Assembly: GCA_900316675.1 (NCBI GenBank)
Contig: ONDR01000003.1
Coordinates: forward strand, 1-64,000
Length of the DNA: 64,000 nt
Reading direction: 5' to 3'
Source: an uncultured Bacteroidales bacterium
GTDB taxonomy: Bacteria; Bacteroidota; Bacteroidia; Bacteroidales; UBA932
Each line of letters opens with the position of its first letter. Within the stretch, counting starts at the first letter, position 1. Shown in pieces: positions 42,909-52,936 of this stretch. The notes below the pieces were generated by a model that searched no databases, was not told the DNA's origin, and saw nothing but the letters and a program-made list of their open reading frames with translations. The translations under genes and the position numbers were made by a program.

Positions 42909-44165
42909 TTAAAGGGTGAAGGCGGAGCGGACGGCGGGAACGGCGTCTAGGAGCTCCCAGCCGAAGAACTGCACCTCGCGGGTGACGGTCTGGCCGTCGC
43001 GGCGTACCTGAACGGGTGCGCAGTAAGGCTTGCGGCCCATGTGGCCGTATGCGGCGGTGGGGCCGTAGATAGGATTCTCCAGTCCGAACTTGCGGATAAT
43101 TGCTGCCGGGCGAAGGTCAAATAACTGGCCTATCTTGGCGGCAATTTCACTGTCTGAGATGCCGTTATGCGCTGTGCCATAGCTGTTTGCATAGATGCTT
43201 ACGGGCTTGGCCACGCCAATTGCATAGGAAATCTGCACCAGGAGTTCGTCTGCAACTCCTGCTGCTACCAGGTTCTTTGCTATGTAGCGCGCTGCATAGG
43301 CTGCACTGCGGTCCACCTTGGAAGGATCCTTTCCGGAGAACGCACCGCCACCGTGGGCGCCGCGGCCACCGTAAGTATCTACGATAATCTTACGTCCGGT
43401 AAGACCTGTATCTCCGGCAGGGCCACCAATCACGAACTTGCCGGTGGGGTTCACGTGCAGGATGAAGTTGCCGTCGAAGAGGCTAGCGGTAGAAGCCGGG
43501 AGCTGGGACATCACCCTGGGAATCAGGATGTTGCGAACGTCCTCGGTAATCTTGGCATGCATAACCTCGTCTGCGGCGAATTCGTCGTGCTGGGTAGAAA
43601 GAACTATGGTATGGATGCGCAAAGGCTTGCGAGTTTGCCCGTCGTACTCAATTGTAAACTGGGCTTTTGCGTCCGGGCGCAGGTAAGTCATTTGCTTGCC
43701 TTCGCGGCGGATGTCGGCCAGAGTACGAAGCGTAAGGTGGGACAGTGCAAGGGGAAGAGGCATGTAGTCTTCTGTCTCGCGGCAAGCGTAGCCGAACATC
43801 ATGCCCTGGTCGCCGGCGCCCTGATCTTCAGGGTTTTCGCGGACAACACCGCGGTTAATGTCCATACTCTGCTCGTGGATGGCGGAAAGCACACCGCAGG
43901 AGTTGGAGTCGAACATGTATTCCGCTTTATTATATCCTATACGCGCGATGACACCGCGAACCACCTCCTGGATATCTACATAAGCATCGTCGCTGCGTAC
44001 CTCGCCGCCGACAATTACCAAACCTGTAGAACAGAAAGTCTCGCAGGCCACTTTTGCGTGCCTGTCCTGCCTGAGGAACTCGTCAAGGATTGCGTCAGAA
44101 ATCTGGTCTGCCACCTTATCAGGATGGCCTTCGGAAACGGATTCCGATGTAAAAAGATAATTCAT
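42909..44165 (-). CDS. metK: S-adenosylmethionine synthetase
   Basis: A 418-residue enzyme making S-adenosylmethionine from methionine and ATP. The start [25 protein letters not shown], the middle [13 protein letters not shown], and [19 protein letters not shown] are all family signatures. The ATG at 44165 directly opens the conserved N-terminus; the open frame upstream is leader sequence. The leader contains a possible SAM-responsive structure. Confidence 0.97.
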   Translation of the reverse strand: MNYLFTSESVSEGHPDKVADQISDAILDEFLRQDRHAKVACETFCSTGLVIVGGEVRSDDAYVDIQEVVRGVIARIGYNKAEYMFDSNSCGVLSAIHEQSMDINRGVVRENPEDQGAGDQGMMFGYACRETEDYMPLPLALSHLTLRTLADIRREGKQMTYLRPDAKAQFTIEYDGQTRKPLRIHTIVLSTQHDEFAADEVMHAKITEDVRNILIPRVMSQLPASTASLFDGNFILHVNPTGKFVIGGPAGDTGLTGRKIIVDTYGGRGAHGGGAFSGKDPSKVDRSAAYAARYIAKNLVAAGVADELLVQISYAIGVAKPVSIYANSYGTAHNGISDSEIAAKIGQLFDLRPAAIIRKFGLENPIYGPTAAYGHMGRKPYCAPVQVRRDGQTVTREVQFFGWELLDAVPAVRSAFTL

Positions 44166-44169
44166 AATG

Positions 44170-44215
44170 TTTTTAGCATTTTTTAGTGTGGTTGCAAGCA
44201 GACAAATCTTTCCAC
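44170..44215 (-). promoter_or_regulatory. metK: Candidate SAM-II/SAM-V-like riboswitch in the metK leader
   Basis: Read on the minus strand the leader has GTGG (44215-44212), a loop with GATTTGTCTGCTTGCAA, the closing arm CCAC (44191-44188), then ACTAAAAAATGCTAAAAA ending about 5 bases before the ATG. SAM-II pseudoknots show the same order: P1, loop with GAUUU and UUGCAA, P1', then an A-rich segment with AAAUG...CUAAA next to the start codon. The second helix is shorter here (GCA/TGC), so the assignment is tentative. SAM-II elements are known from Alphaproteobacteria and some Bacteroidota. Confidence 0.4.
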
Positions 44216-44232
44216 TTGTATTTTTGGGACCG

Positions 44233-44262
44233 CAAAGGTACGTATAAATCTTTAAAATCCAA
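44233..44262 (-). promoter_or_regulatory. Promoter of metK
   Basis: Minus strand: TTG at 44262-44260, 19 bases, TACCTTTG at 44240-44233. It gives a leader of about 60 bases that includes the riboswitch-like region. Confidence 0.75.
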
Positions 44263-44312
44263 TCCAATACGGGCCTTAAAACGTAAACTTGATATGATAA
44301 AACGATTTTTAT

Positions 44313-44343
44313 TTTGTAGATTTAAACCTTTGCAATACCTTTG
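44313..44343 (+). promoter_or_regulatory. Promoter of the first Oar-like receptor gene
   Basis: TTTG at 44313-44316, 19 bases, TACCTTTG at 44336-44343: a perfect consensus. The ATG follows after 35 bases. Confidence 0.85.
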
Positions 44344-44378
44344 CCGCGGAAAAATTCATAACAACTCAATAAACATCT

Positions 44379-47300
44379 ATGAAACATTCTATCAAGTTGT
44401 TTGTGCTCGCTGTCATTTCTATGGTAGCCGGCACCCTTTCTTATGCTCAGGTTACCACCGCGTCTATCGCCGGTCGTATCTCTGACAACGAAGGCCCTGT
44501 AGCAGGTGCTGCTGTTATGGCAGTTTACCAGCCTACCGGTGCTACTTACTATGCCGTTACCGATGTTAACGGTGCTTATCGTATTAACGGTATCACCCCT
44601 GGTGGCCCTTATACCGTATCTGTTGACATGCTTGGCTACCGCAAGGTAGAGAATCAGGGTGTGTACGCTCCCCTCGGTGAGGCTATCGTTATCAATAGCA
44701 CTCTTGAGGTCGAGGATCTTACCCTTGACGCAGCAGTATTCGTAGCCGATGCTACCGAGTCTGGCATGAACATCCGTCGCAGCGGCGCCGGTACCGCAGT
44801 AAGCCAGAAGACTATGTCTTCTCTCCCTACTGTAAACCGCAGCATGAATGACGTGATGAAACTTACCCCTCAGGCATCTACAACCTCTAACGGTCTTGCA
44901 GTTGGTGGCGGTAACTACCGTTCTTCTTATGTAACCGTTGACGGTGCAGCTTTCAACAATGCCTTCGGTATTGGTTCTAACCTTCCTGCAGGAGGTTCAC
45001 CTATCTCTCTTGACGCAGTTGAGCAGATGAGCGTTAACATCACTCCTTTTGATGTTCGTCACTCTGGCTTCACCGGTGGTGCTATCAACGCAGTTACCAA
45101 GAGCGGTACCAACGACTACCACGCATCCGTTTACGATTACTTCACAAACCAGGAACTCCAGGGCCACAGCGTAGACGACGCGACCCTTTCTATCTCTAAG
45201 TTCCTGAACCACACTGTTGGTGTATCAGTTGGCGGCCCCATCATCAAGAACAAACTCTTCTTCTTTGTTAATGGTGAGTACACCTGGGATAACGTTCCCG
45301 GTTCAAGCAAGGTCGTAAGCTCAGGCACCGGCCGTACAGGCGCTAACTTCAACCCTAAGGACGGTACCGTTCTTCGTCCTACCGAGACCTTCATGAACGA
45401 GGTTGCCAAGTATCTTAACGATACCTATGGTTACAACCCCGGTCGCTATCAGGGTTATTCACTCAAGACTCCTGACTACAAAGTTATGGCACGTCTTGAC
45501 TGGATCATCAACGAGGCAAACAAGCTGAACGTTCGTCTGAGCCACACTCACACTTACGGTTCAAACAACCCTTCAAACTCTGTTAACCCTATCGTTCCTA
45601 ACCCTTACGACAGGAACAACTACGGTCGTACCTCTAACTACGCTCAGTTCTTCGAGAGCAACCGCTACTATCAGGAGCAGAACTTCACCTCTCTTGCAGC
45701 CGAGCTTAACAGCCGTCTGAACAACAGCCTTAGCAACACCTTCCGTTTCACCTGGTCACACCAGGATGAGCCTCGTTCATTCGAGGGTGGCAACTTCCCG
45801 ACTGTTGATATCATGGAGCCTTACACCGACGCTTCTGGCAACACTGTAAACGCAGTGCTCACCTCCTTCGGTCCGGATCCTTTCACCTACGGAAACCTTC
45901 GTGACGTACAGACCTACGTTGTTACCGACGAGCTCGTTTGGAACAAGGGTATCCACAACATGACCTTTGGTGCTCAGTACGAGTGGAACAATACCAAGAA
46001 CGGTTATATGCAGGGTGGCCTTGGCTACTATGTATATGACAGCTGGGAGGATTTCAAAGCCGGTGGCAAGCCCGCTGCTTTTGCAATCACTCACTCTAAC
46101 CGTGACGACCTTGCACAGGTATTCCCTTCATTCAAGTACATCCAGTACTCTGTATATGCACAGGATGAAATCACCTTCAGCGAGTACTTCAAACTCACCG
46201 CAGGTCTCCGTCTTGAGCTCCCCGTTTATCCTAAGATCGCAGGCAACGAGAACAAAGAGTTCCTCCAGCTTGCACAGGGTAACAACTCTCTTAGCGGTCA
46301 CTCAACCGCCGACATGCCTAAGAACCGCATCAACTTCAGCCCCCGTATCGGTTTCAACTGGGACGCTCTTAAGGATCGCAGCCTGATCGTTCGTGGTGGT
46401 GCAGGTATCTACACCGGTCGTATTCCTTTCGTATGGATCGTATCTGTAGCTGGTAACAGCAACTGCCTACAGGCACAGTACATCCTTCCCAGGAACTCTC
46501 AGGCTAAATATCCTAATTTCCACGCTGACGTAAAAGACATCCTTAACGATATCTATGGTGGCCAGTTCAAGGCTCAGGATCTTGCAGCACCTACCGGCGC
46601 TACCATCATCGACAAGAATCTTAAGATGCCTACCACCGTTAAGGCTTCACTCGCAGTTGACGCACGTCTTCCTTGGGGTATCAAAGCTACCATCGAGGGT
46701 ATCTACAATAAGGACATCGAGACTGTTGCAGCTCTCCGTCTTGGCTACACCAAGACCGAAGGTGGCCTCCAGCTCCCCGGCGAGCCTAAGGCACGTAACA
46801 GCTGGAAGAGCGAGGGTATCAAGAACTCTCAGAACAGCGCAGTTGCTCCTTACTATCTGACCAACAAGACTCTTGATGGCAAGAAGCTTCCTAAGGGTCA
46901 CTACTATTCAGTAACCGCACAGCTCTCTAAGGACTTCAACTGGGGTCTCTCCCTCATGGCTGCTTACACCCGCAGTGGTTCCAAGAGCATCCAGGAAGGC
47001 TACGGCGACCAGGTTTCATCCCTCTTCAGCGGCGGTAACTACGGCGTTAACGGTTCTAACGAGCCCGAGCTTGGTAACTCTGCATTCGTATCTCCTAACC
47101 GTTTCATTGCAAACGTAAGCTACAAGATCAACGAAGGCAAGAACGCTACCACCATCGGCCTCTTCTACGAGGGTTACAACCACTGCTATGTTGGTAACTA
47201 CTCTTACACCCGTTACTCATATGTTCTTGGCAAGCTCACCGGCGAAGGTGGTTCCAACAACCTGATGTACATCCCTACCGATGCACAGCTCGAGCAGATG

Positions 47301-47675
47301 GAATTCACAAACGCTGACAACAAGGCAGCCTTCAAGGCCTTCCTTGCAAGTGACAGCTACACCAAGAATCACCGTGGCCAGTACAGCACCCGTGGTGCAA
47401 AGACTGCTCCTTGGCAGGGTCGCTTCAACCTTAAGGTTGCTCACGACTTCAACTTCAGCATCGCAGGCCGCAACAACACCCTTCAGCTTGGTGTCGATAT
47501 CCTTAACGTTGCCAACCTCCTCAACTCCAGCTGGGGTCTGACCAAGCAGGTTAGCACAGAGAATATCCTCAACTACAAGAACGGTAAGTACACCTTCACT
47601 GAGCCTACCGTTACCAAGTACAAGAGCACCTTCTGCACATGGCAGATGCTCCTCAGCGCTAAGTTGTCATTCTAA
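44379..47675 (+). CDS. Oar-like TonB-dependent receptor
   Basis: A 1098-residue outer-membrane protein. Signal peptide (MKHSIKLFVLAVISMVAGTLSYAQ), a carboxypeptidase-regulatory-like domain (about 25-105), a plug region with VTIDGAAFNNAFG-type and HSGFTGGAINAVTKSGTN segments, and a C-terminal barrel ending in Phe (LLSAKLSF). The DVRHSGFTGGAINAVTKSG region marks the Oar-type subfamily rather than SusC. No SusD partner is present. It is transcribed alone from a strong promoter to a strong terminator. It is paralogous to the gene at 47864. The substrate is unknown. Confidence 0.9.
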   Translation: MKHSIKLFVLAVISMVAGTLSYAQVTTASIAGRISDNEGPVAGAAVMAVYQPTGATYYAVTDVNGAYRINGITPGGPYTVSVDMLGYRKVENQGVYAPLGEAIVINSTLEVEDLTLDAAVFVADATESGMNIRRSGAGTAVSQKTMSSLPTVNRSMNDVMKLTPQASTTSNGLAVGGGNYRSSYVTVDGAAFNNAFGIGSNLPAGGSPISLDAVEQMSVNITPFDVRHSGFTGGAINAVTKSGTNDYHASVYDYFTNQELQGHSVDDATLSISKFLNHTVGVSVGGPIIKNKLFFFVNGEYTWDNVPGSSKVVSSGTGRTGANFNPKDGTVLRPTETFMNEVAKYLNDTYGYNPGRYQGYSLKTPDYKVMARLDWIINEANKLNVRLSHTHTYGSNNPSNSVNPIVPNPYDRNNYGRTSNYAQFFESNRYYQEQNFTSLAAELNSRLNNSLSNTFRFTWSHQDEPRSFEGGNFPTVDIMEPYTDASGNTVNAVLTSFGPDPFTYGNLRDVQTYVVTDELVWNKGIHNMTFGAQYEWNNTKNGYMQGGLGYYVYDSWEDFKAGGKPAAFAITHSNRDDLAQVFPSFKYIQYSVYAQDEITFSEYFKLTAGLRLELPVYPKIAGNENKEFLQLAQGNNSLSGHSTADMPKNRINFSPRIGFNWDALKDRSLIVRGGAGIYTGRIPFVWIVSVAGNSNCLQAQYILPRNSQAKYPNFHADVKDILNDIYGGQFKAQDLAAPTGATIIDKNLKMPTTVKASLAVDARLPWGIKATIEGIYNKDIETVAALRLGYTKTEGGLQLPGEPKARNSWKSEGIKNSQNSAVAPYYLTNKTLDGKKLPKGHYYSVTAQLSKDFNWGLSLMAAYTRSGSKSIQEGYGDQVSSLFSGGNYGVNGSNEPELGNSAFVSPNRFIANVSYKINEGKNATTIGLFYEGYNHCYVGNYSYTRYSYVLGKLTGEGGSNNLMYIPTDAQLEQMEFTNADNKAAFKAFLASDSYTKNHRGQYSTRGAKTAPWQGRFNLKVAHDFNFSIAGRNNTLQLGVDILNVANLLNSSWGLTKQVSTENILNYKNGKYTFTEPTVTKYKSTFCTWQMLLSAKLSF

Positions 47676-47712
47676 GTCCTTCGGGGCCCCGCCCCATCGG
47701 ATTTCATAATAA

Positions 47713-47745
47713 AGGACCGGTCCAAATTTTTGGGCCGGTCTTTTT
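47713..47745 (+). terminator. Intrinsic terminator after the first Oar-like gene
   Basis: GACCGGTCC (47715-47723) pairs with GGGCCGGTC (47732-47740) across an 8-base loop, followed by five T. Confidence 0.9.
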
Positions 47746-47789
47746 GCATTTATTGAGACGTATTTAAAAGGTTTTATAAAATTAATTAT

Positions 47790-47797
47790 TATATTTG
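47790..47797 (+). promoter_or_regulatory. -7 box upstream of the seven-gene receptor/nuclease operon
   Basis: TATATTTG matches the -7 consensus and lies 66 bases before the ATG at 47864. I see no good -33 element at the usual distance, so activation by another factor is possible. Confidence 0.45.
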
Positions 47798-47863
47798 CTA
47801 TCTATATTGGATAAAACCGCAACAAAAGCGATACAATAAAAAACAAACAATATTTAATAACCT

Positions 47864-50800
47864 ATGTCTCAATTACTTAAGAAAGGTTTAGCGGCTCTTG
47901 CCGCAATCTTCTGTGGAGCGACCCTTTTTGCACAGGTCACTACCTCAAGTCTGGGAGGCATGGTTGCAGACGAATTCGGAGAGGCACTTCCCGGTGCGGC
48001 AGTCATCGCCACACACACGCCTTCCGGCACACAATATTCTGCAATCGCCAATAACGACGGACGCTTCGCCATAGGCGGTATGCGTACCGGCGGCCCTTAC
48101 ACGATTGAGTTCTCTTTCATCGGCACAAACACCGTCAGGTATGAAAACATCTACCTGAAGCTTGGTGAAATGTACGAACTCAATGCAAAGCTTGTTTCGG
48201 CCAATGAGCTGGATGCCGTTACCATCGTAGCGGAGAAAGGCTTCAATGCCAGCATAACCGGTGCCGGCCAGAGCTTTGGTCAGCGTGCCGTGGAAACAAT
48301 GCCTACCATCGACAGAAGTGTGTACGACGTTGTGAAGTACACTCCTCAGGCAACCATCAACAAGACCGGCGGTATTTCATTTGCCGGTGCCAACAACCGC
48401 TACAATTCATTCCAGATCGATGGTGCCGTGGCAAACGACACCTTCGGCCTTGCGTCATCCGGTACGAATGGCGGCCAGACAGGCGCCAATCCTATCGCAC
48501 TGGACGCAATTGAAGAAATCCAGGTTGTAGTAGCTCCCTTCGACGTTCGCCAGTCCGGCTTTACCGGCGGTGCCATCAACGCCAACACAAAATCCGGTAC
48601 CAACACCGTAAAGGGTACCGCTTACACCTACTACAACAACCAGGACTTCATCGGCACAACAGCCGGTAAGATGGCGGAGGGCCAGAAACGTACAAAGTAC
48701 GACACCCAGATGTCCAACACCATCGGCTTCACCATTGGCGGTCCTATCGTTAAGAACAAACTCTTCCTCTTTGTGGCAGGAGAATACTACAAGAAGTCCC
48801 GCCCCAACATCTACACCCCTGCAAACGGAAGCTACGAGGGTAGGGAAGACGTGAAACTGGCTTCTCCCGTTATCATCGGGGACAAGACCTACGAGACCTT
48901 CAACGCAGAGCTCGCCCAGAAGGTGATAGAGCACTACGAGGCCACCTATGGCGTAGGCAACACCGGCGAATCGTTCACCCAGCATCAGGTAGAGGATAAG
49001 TTCTACAACATCCTGGCCCGCATGGACTGGAACATCAACAATAACAATAAGTTAATGTTCCGCTACCAGTACATGGACGCTTCTGCGGACATCTACAGTT
49101 CAGGCCGCTATACCTACTACTTCAACAATTCCGGCCACAAGAAGGTTAACAAGACCAACACCTTCGTGGCAGAGTTGAACAGCCGTATAGACGAAAAGTT
49201 CCAGAACACCTTCCGCGCATCTGCAGTGCTTGTACGCGACCACCGCGAGGTTCCTTACAACGGTGCCAACATGTACATCAAGGACAACGTTACAATTGAC
49301 CTTGGTACAGAGTACAGCTCAGGTGCAAACTCAATGGCATCAGACACTTACACCATTACCGACAACCTTAGCTGGTATCTTGGCAAGCACGAACTTACCT
49401 TTGGTACACACAACGAATTCTACAAGTTCAACAACCTGTTCCTGCAGTACGCCTTCGGCGGCTACACCTACAGCTCGCTTGCAGACTTCTTCTCTAACAA
49501 GATTTACGAGTTCAACTACAGGTACTCAGATCCTGAACTGACCGGCGGCGACACCCGCTGGAAGGCTACTACCCATGCAGCCCAGTTCGGTTTCTATGTT
49601 CAGGACGAGTGGAAGCCCAACACCAATCTTACCCTTACCCTGGGTATGCGTGTGGATGTTCCCCTGCTCATGAACGATCCTACCCCCAACCCGGCCTTCA
49701 ATAACAAGTACCTGACCGATGGTACTAAGGACGAAAACGGAGAATACGTTCCCTACAAGGGCGTGACCAGGCTTTCTGTAAGCCGTCAGACCGGAGAAAT
49801 GGTTGGCACAGTTCCTAATGTAGTTCCTCTGTGGAGCCCCCGCTTCGGTTTCCGCTGGTTCACCAATGACAGTCACAAGACCCTGTTCCGCGGTGGCGTA
49901 GGTCTCTTCACCGGCCGTGTTCCTTTCGTTTGGCTTTCAAACGCTTACAACAACACCGGTATGGAGGCTAAGTCAGTTAAGGTTAGCCAGAAGGTAATCG
50001 AGGGCATGGATAGCTTCCCTATGACCAGCAATCCTTACAAGGACATCGTCCTTACCGGCATCGCTGCCGCAGGCGGAAAAGCTACCATCAACACCATCAA
50101 CAAGAAATTCAAATATCCTCAGGTATTCCGTGCAAACCTGGGCTTTGAGCAGATCTTCGGCGACGGATGGAAGTTCACCTTTGACGGTCTGTATTCAAAG
50201 ACCCTGAACAATGTATTCTTTGCCAACCTGGCAATTGAAAAGCAGGGTGTCGTATACGGTGTCAATAAGGAAGTTGCCAACGAGAACAACGTTGCTCCTT
50301 ACTACAATTCAGACAGCGTAGATACTCCTTACAGCGCAGTAATCGCGCTCAGGAATACCAACAAGGGTTATACCTATTCATTCAGCGGCAAGATCGAAAG
50401 GCACTTCGACTTTGGTCTTGACCTCATGGCCGCCTACACCTTCGGCCATTCATATTCAGTTAACGACGGCACTTCATCAGTAGCCCTGTCCAACTGGCAG
50501 TACAACTACTCCAAGGACACCAATGCTCCGGAGCTTTCATACTCATTGTTTGACAAGCCTCATAAAGTAATTGCCGTTGCTTCCTACAAGACTCCCGTTT
50601 ATCTTGGCGGCATGCAGTCCACCATCACCCTTTCTTATGAGGGCGGCAGCGGCCAGCGTTATTCCTACACCATGAACGAGGGTTCAGGAGACTTTAACAA
50701 CGACGGCCGTCAGGGCAACTCCGTAATGTACATCCCTACAAAGGACGAAATCGGCCAGATGAACTGGAGCAAGCCCGGCGATGCAGCTGCCTTCGAGCGC

Positions 50801-51166
50801 TTCATCCGCAACGACAGCTACCTGTCCAAGCACCGTGGCCAGTGGTCAAAGAGGTACGCAGGAATCGCTCCCTTCGAGCATCACTTCGACGTACAGTTTG
50901 CACAGGACTTCATCTACGACAAGGAGAACGGACGCAAGTTCACCGTTACCGTGGACCTTCTGAATGCAAGCAACCTGCTTAACCGCAACTGGGGTCTTTA
51001 CAACAGCGGCGCCTACAACCTCCAGATCCTGGAAATCAAGGGTATGGACGTAGATAAAGAGACAGGCAATGCAACTCCTACCTACCACTTCAATCCCCAG
51101 AGCATTTCTTTGGGCGACTTCTACTCCAGATGGAGACTCCAACTTGGTCTCAGACTCACTTTCTAA
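47864..51166 (+). CDS. Oar-like TonB-dependent receptor, first gene of the nuclease operon
   Basis: A 1100-residue outer-membrane receptor with a signal peptide ending in FAQ (about residue 24), a carboxypeptidase-regulatory-like domain (to about 105), plug segments ISFAGANNRYNSFQIDGAVA and VRQSGFTGGAINANTKSGTN, and a barrel ending RLQLGLRLTF. It is a paralogue of the preceding receptor with the same length and layout. It begins an operon with two OB-fold lipoproteins, two nuclease-type enzymes, another receptor and a DUF5689 lipoprotein, with gaps of 4 to 24 bases. By context it may import nucleic-acid fragments; this is inference. Confidence 0.9.
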   Translation: MSQLLKKGLAALAAIFCGATLFAQVTTSSLGGMVADEFGEALPGAAVIATHTPSGTQYSAIANNDGRFAIGGMRTGGPYTIEFSFIGTNTVRYENIYLKLGEMYELNAKLVSANELDAVTIVAEKGFNASITGAGQSFGQRAVETMPTIDRSVYDVVKYTPQATINKTGGISFAGANNRYNSFQIDGAVANDTFGLASSGTNGGQTGANPIALDAIEEIQVVVAPFDVRQSGFTGGAINANTKSGTNTVKGTAYTYYNNQDFIGTTAGKMAEGQKRTKYDTQMSNTIGFTIGGPIVKNKLFLFVAGEYYKKSRPNIYTPANGSYEGREDVKLASPVIIGDKTYETFNAELAQKVIEHYEATYGVGNTGESFTQHQVEDKFYNILARMDWNINNNNKLMFRYQYMDASADIYSSGRYTYYFNNSGHKKVNKTNTFVAELNSRIDEKFQNTFRASAVLVRDHREVPYNGANMYIKDNVTIDLGTEYSSGANSMASDTYTITDNLSWYLGKHELTFGTHNEFYKFNNLFLQYAFGGYTYSSLADFFSNKIYEFNYRYSDPELTGGDTRWKATTHAAQFGFYVQDEWKPNTNLTLTLGMRVDVPLLMNDPTPNPAFNNKYLTDGTKDENGEYVPYKGVTRLSVSRQTGEMVGTVPNVVPLWSPRFGFRWFTNDSHKTLFRGGVGLFTGRVPFVWLSNAYNNTGMEAKSVKVSQKVIEGMDSFPMTSNPYKDIVLTGIAAAGGKATINTINKKFKYPQVFRANLGFEQIFGDGWKFTFDGLYSKTLNNVFFANLAIEKQGVVYGVNKEVANENNVAPYYNSDSVDTPYSAVIALRNTNKGYTYSFSGKIERHFDFGLDLMAAYTFGHSYSVNDGTSSVALSNWQYNYSKDTNAPELSYSLFDKPHKVIAVASYKTPVYLGGMQSTITLSYEGGSGQRYSYTMNEGSGDFNNDGRQGNSVMYIPTKDEIGQMNWSKPGDAAAFERFIRNDSYLSKHRGQWSKRYAGIAPFEHHFDVQFAQDFIYDKENGRKFTVTVDLLNASNLLNRNWGLYNSGAYNLQILEIKGMDVDKETGNATPTYHFNPQSISLGDFYSRWRLQLGLRLTF

Positions 51167-51178
51167 AGGATGACAGTT

Positions 51179-52924
51179 ATGAAAAAGATAATCAACGTTA
51201 TACTTTCCTGCGCTGCTGTCCTGGCCCTTTTCTCTTGCCAGGATAAAGATGTTAATCTTGGATCGCGCGTGAGTCTGTCACAGACAGAAGAACTTCAGAT
51301 TCCCGCGGAGTCTGCAGGAAGCTTTACATTCGGCGTAGAGTCCGATGGCGACTGGGTAGTTGTTGTTCCTACATGGATCAAAGCTACTCCCCGTTACGGC
51401 AGCGGCAACAGTGCAATTACCCTCACCTTCGAGGATAACTATTACCTGAAAACCGATGAAGCCGGTAATATAGAGCGCAAGATGGGCGGTGTTCGCCACG
51501 GAACAGTATCAGTAGAGTGCGCCAGCGGCGCCACCAGCTTTGTGGTTTGCCAGGCCGGCGACCCCAACGAGCCTTCTGACGAGATCCTCCCTATTACTAT
51601 TGCCGAATTCAATGCCAAGCCGGACGGTGCCCAGCAATATGAGATTACCGGTACCGTTACCAAGATTGCAAATACCAAGTATGGTAACCTTTACCTGAAG
51701 GATGATACCGGAGAGGTTTACATCTATGGTATCCTTGACAGGGAAGGCAAGACCCAGAACTTCCTTAGCCTTGGTATCGGCGTAGGTGACCTTCTTACCC
51801 TCCAGGGCCCCAAGACCACTTACAACGGCACCGTTGAAATGGTTAACGGCCAGTATATCAGTCACGTAAAGAGCATTCTTTCCCTTGCAGAGACAGAAAA
51901 GAAGGTTTCTGCCGATGGTGAAGAGTTCACAGTTGGCGTAGAGTACAAGGGTGACCTTAGCGTTTCTTCCGACTCACAGTGGCTTGCCTTTACCGGCATT
52001 TCTAACGGCGATGACGGTATGTCGCTGGCATTCAAGGCCTTTGCTAACGAAGATGCCGCACGTACGGCCACTGTAACCGTAACCGCTTCCTACGACGGCA
52101 AGGTTGCAAGCCAGGAGCTTAAGGTTAGCCAGGCCGGCGCATCTACCGGCGGCGGCAATGTATTCACCAAGGTTACCACTGTTACTTCCGGAAAGAAGTA
52201 CCTGTTTGTATCCGGTGGCAAGGCTGCCAAGGCGATTGCCGCAGAAAAGACCTACGGCTATCTGCAGGTTCTTGATGTTACCGAAACGGGCGGAAAGATC
52301 ACCGTAGATAACCTTGACGACGCCTTCACAATCGAGTCTACAACCGGCGGCTACACCATTAAGCAGGCCGACGGCCGTTATCTCTATCAGACCGGAACCT
52401 TCAACAGCTTCAATGTTAATGCAGCTCCCACAGAGGGTCAGGTTTGGGCAATCAGCTTCAATGCTGACGGTACTGCTAAGGTGCTGAATACCAGCGTCAA
52501 CAAGTACATGCAGCTTGACAGCCAGTACGGCACTTACGGTTCTTACGATTCTGCCAAGGGTGCAATGCCTGCCCTGTACGAGCTCACTAGCGAAGGTGGC
52601 GGTGGCGGCGGCAGCGATGCCAAGAAGGTTACTGTTGCAGAATTCAACGCTGCGGCAGAATCCGACACCCAGAAGTATCAGCTTACCGGTACTATCGACG
52701 GTACTGTTAACGAGACCTACGGCAACTTTGACCTTAAGGACGACAGTGGCTCCGTTTACGTTTACGGCCTTACCGCTACCGACCTTGGTTATGGTGCCAA
52801 GAACGACAAGAGCTTTGCCTCACTTGGCCTCAAGAAGGGGGACAAGATAACCATCATCGGTTACCGCGGCTCCTTCAACAGCAAAATTGAGGTAATGTAC
52901 GCCTACTTTGTAAGCAAACAATAA
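51179..52924 (+). CDS. Surface-type lipoprotein with BACON and OB-fold domains
   Basis: A 581-residue lipoprotein; lipobox LFSC with Cys20, followed by QDKD, an acidic motif like the Bacteroidota surface-export signal. Domains in order: BACON-type beta domain (about 30-125); OB-fold (about 135-230; YEITGTVTKIANTKYGNLYLKDDTGEVYIYG); second BACON (about 235-320); a beta-trefoil-like module (about 325-470; SFNVNAAPTEGQ, DGRYLYQTG); a glycine-rich linker; a second OB-fold (about 485-580; YQLTGTIDGTVNETYGNFDLKDDSGSVYVYG). OB-folds of this kind are related to the nucleic-acid-binding domain of YhcR-type nucleases. It may bind polymer substrate at the cell surface. The ATG at 51179 opens the signal peptide. 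Confidence 0.8.
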   Translation: MKKIINVILSCAAVLALFSCQDKDVNLGSRVSLSQTEELQIPAESAGSFTFGVESDGDWVVVVPTWIKATPRYGSGNSAITLTFEDNYYLKTDEAGNIERKMGGVRHGTVSVECASGATSFVVCQAGDPNEPSDEILPITIAEFNAKPDGAQQYEITGTVTKIANTKYGNLYLKDDTGEVYIYGILDREGKTQNFLSLGIGVGDLLTLQGPKTTYNGTVEMVNGQYISHVKSILSLAETEKKVSADGEEFTVGVEYKGDLSVSSDSQWLAFTGISNGDDGMSLAFKAFANEDAARTATVTVTASYDGKVASQELKVSQAGASTGGGNVFTKVTTVTSGKKYLFVSGGKAAKAIAAEKTYGYLQVLDVTETGGKITVDNLDDAFTIESTTGGYTIKQADGRYLYQTGTFNSFNVNAAPTEGQVWAISFNADGTAKVLNTSVNKYMQLDSQYGTYGSYDSAKGAMPALYELTSEGGGGGGSDAKKVTVAEFNAAAESDTQKYQLTGTIDGTVNETYGNFDLKDDSGSVYVYGLTATDLGYGAKNDKSFASLGLKKGDKITIIGYRGSFNSKIEVMYAYFVSKQ

Positions 52925-52936
52925 ATAAAATATACA

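Noticed and set aside
43167..44186. Open frame of 339 codons on the plus strand
   Set aside because: Antisense to metK; composition and lack of homology mark it as a shadow frame.
44166..44267. N-terminal extension of MetK
   Set aside because: It covers the promoter and leader; the conserved MetK start is at 44165.
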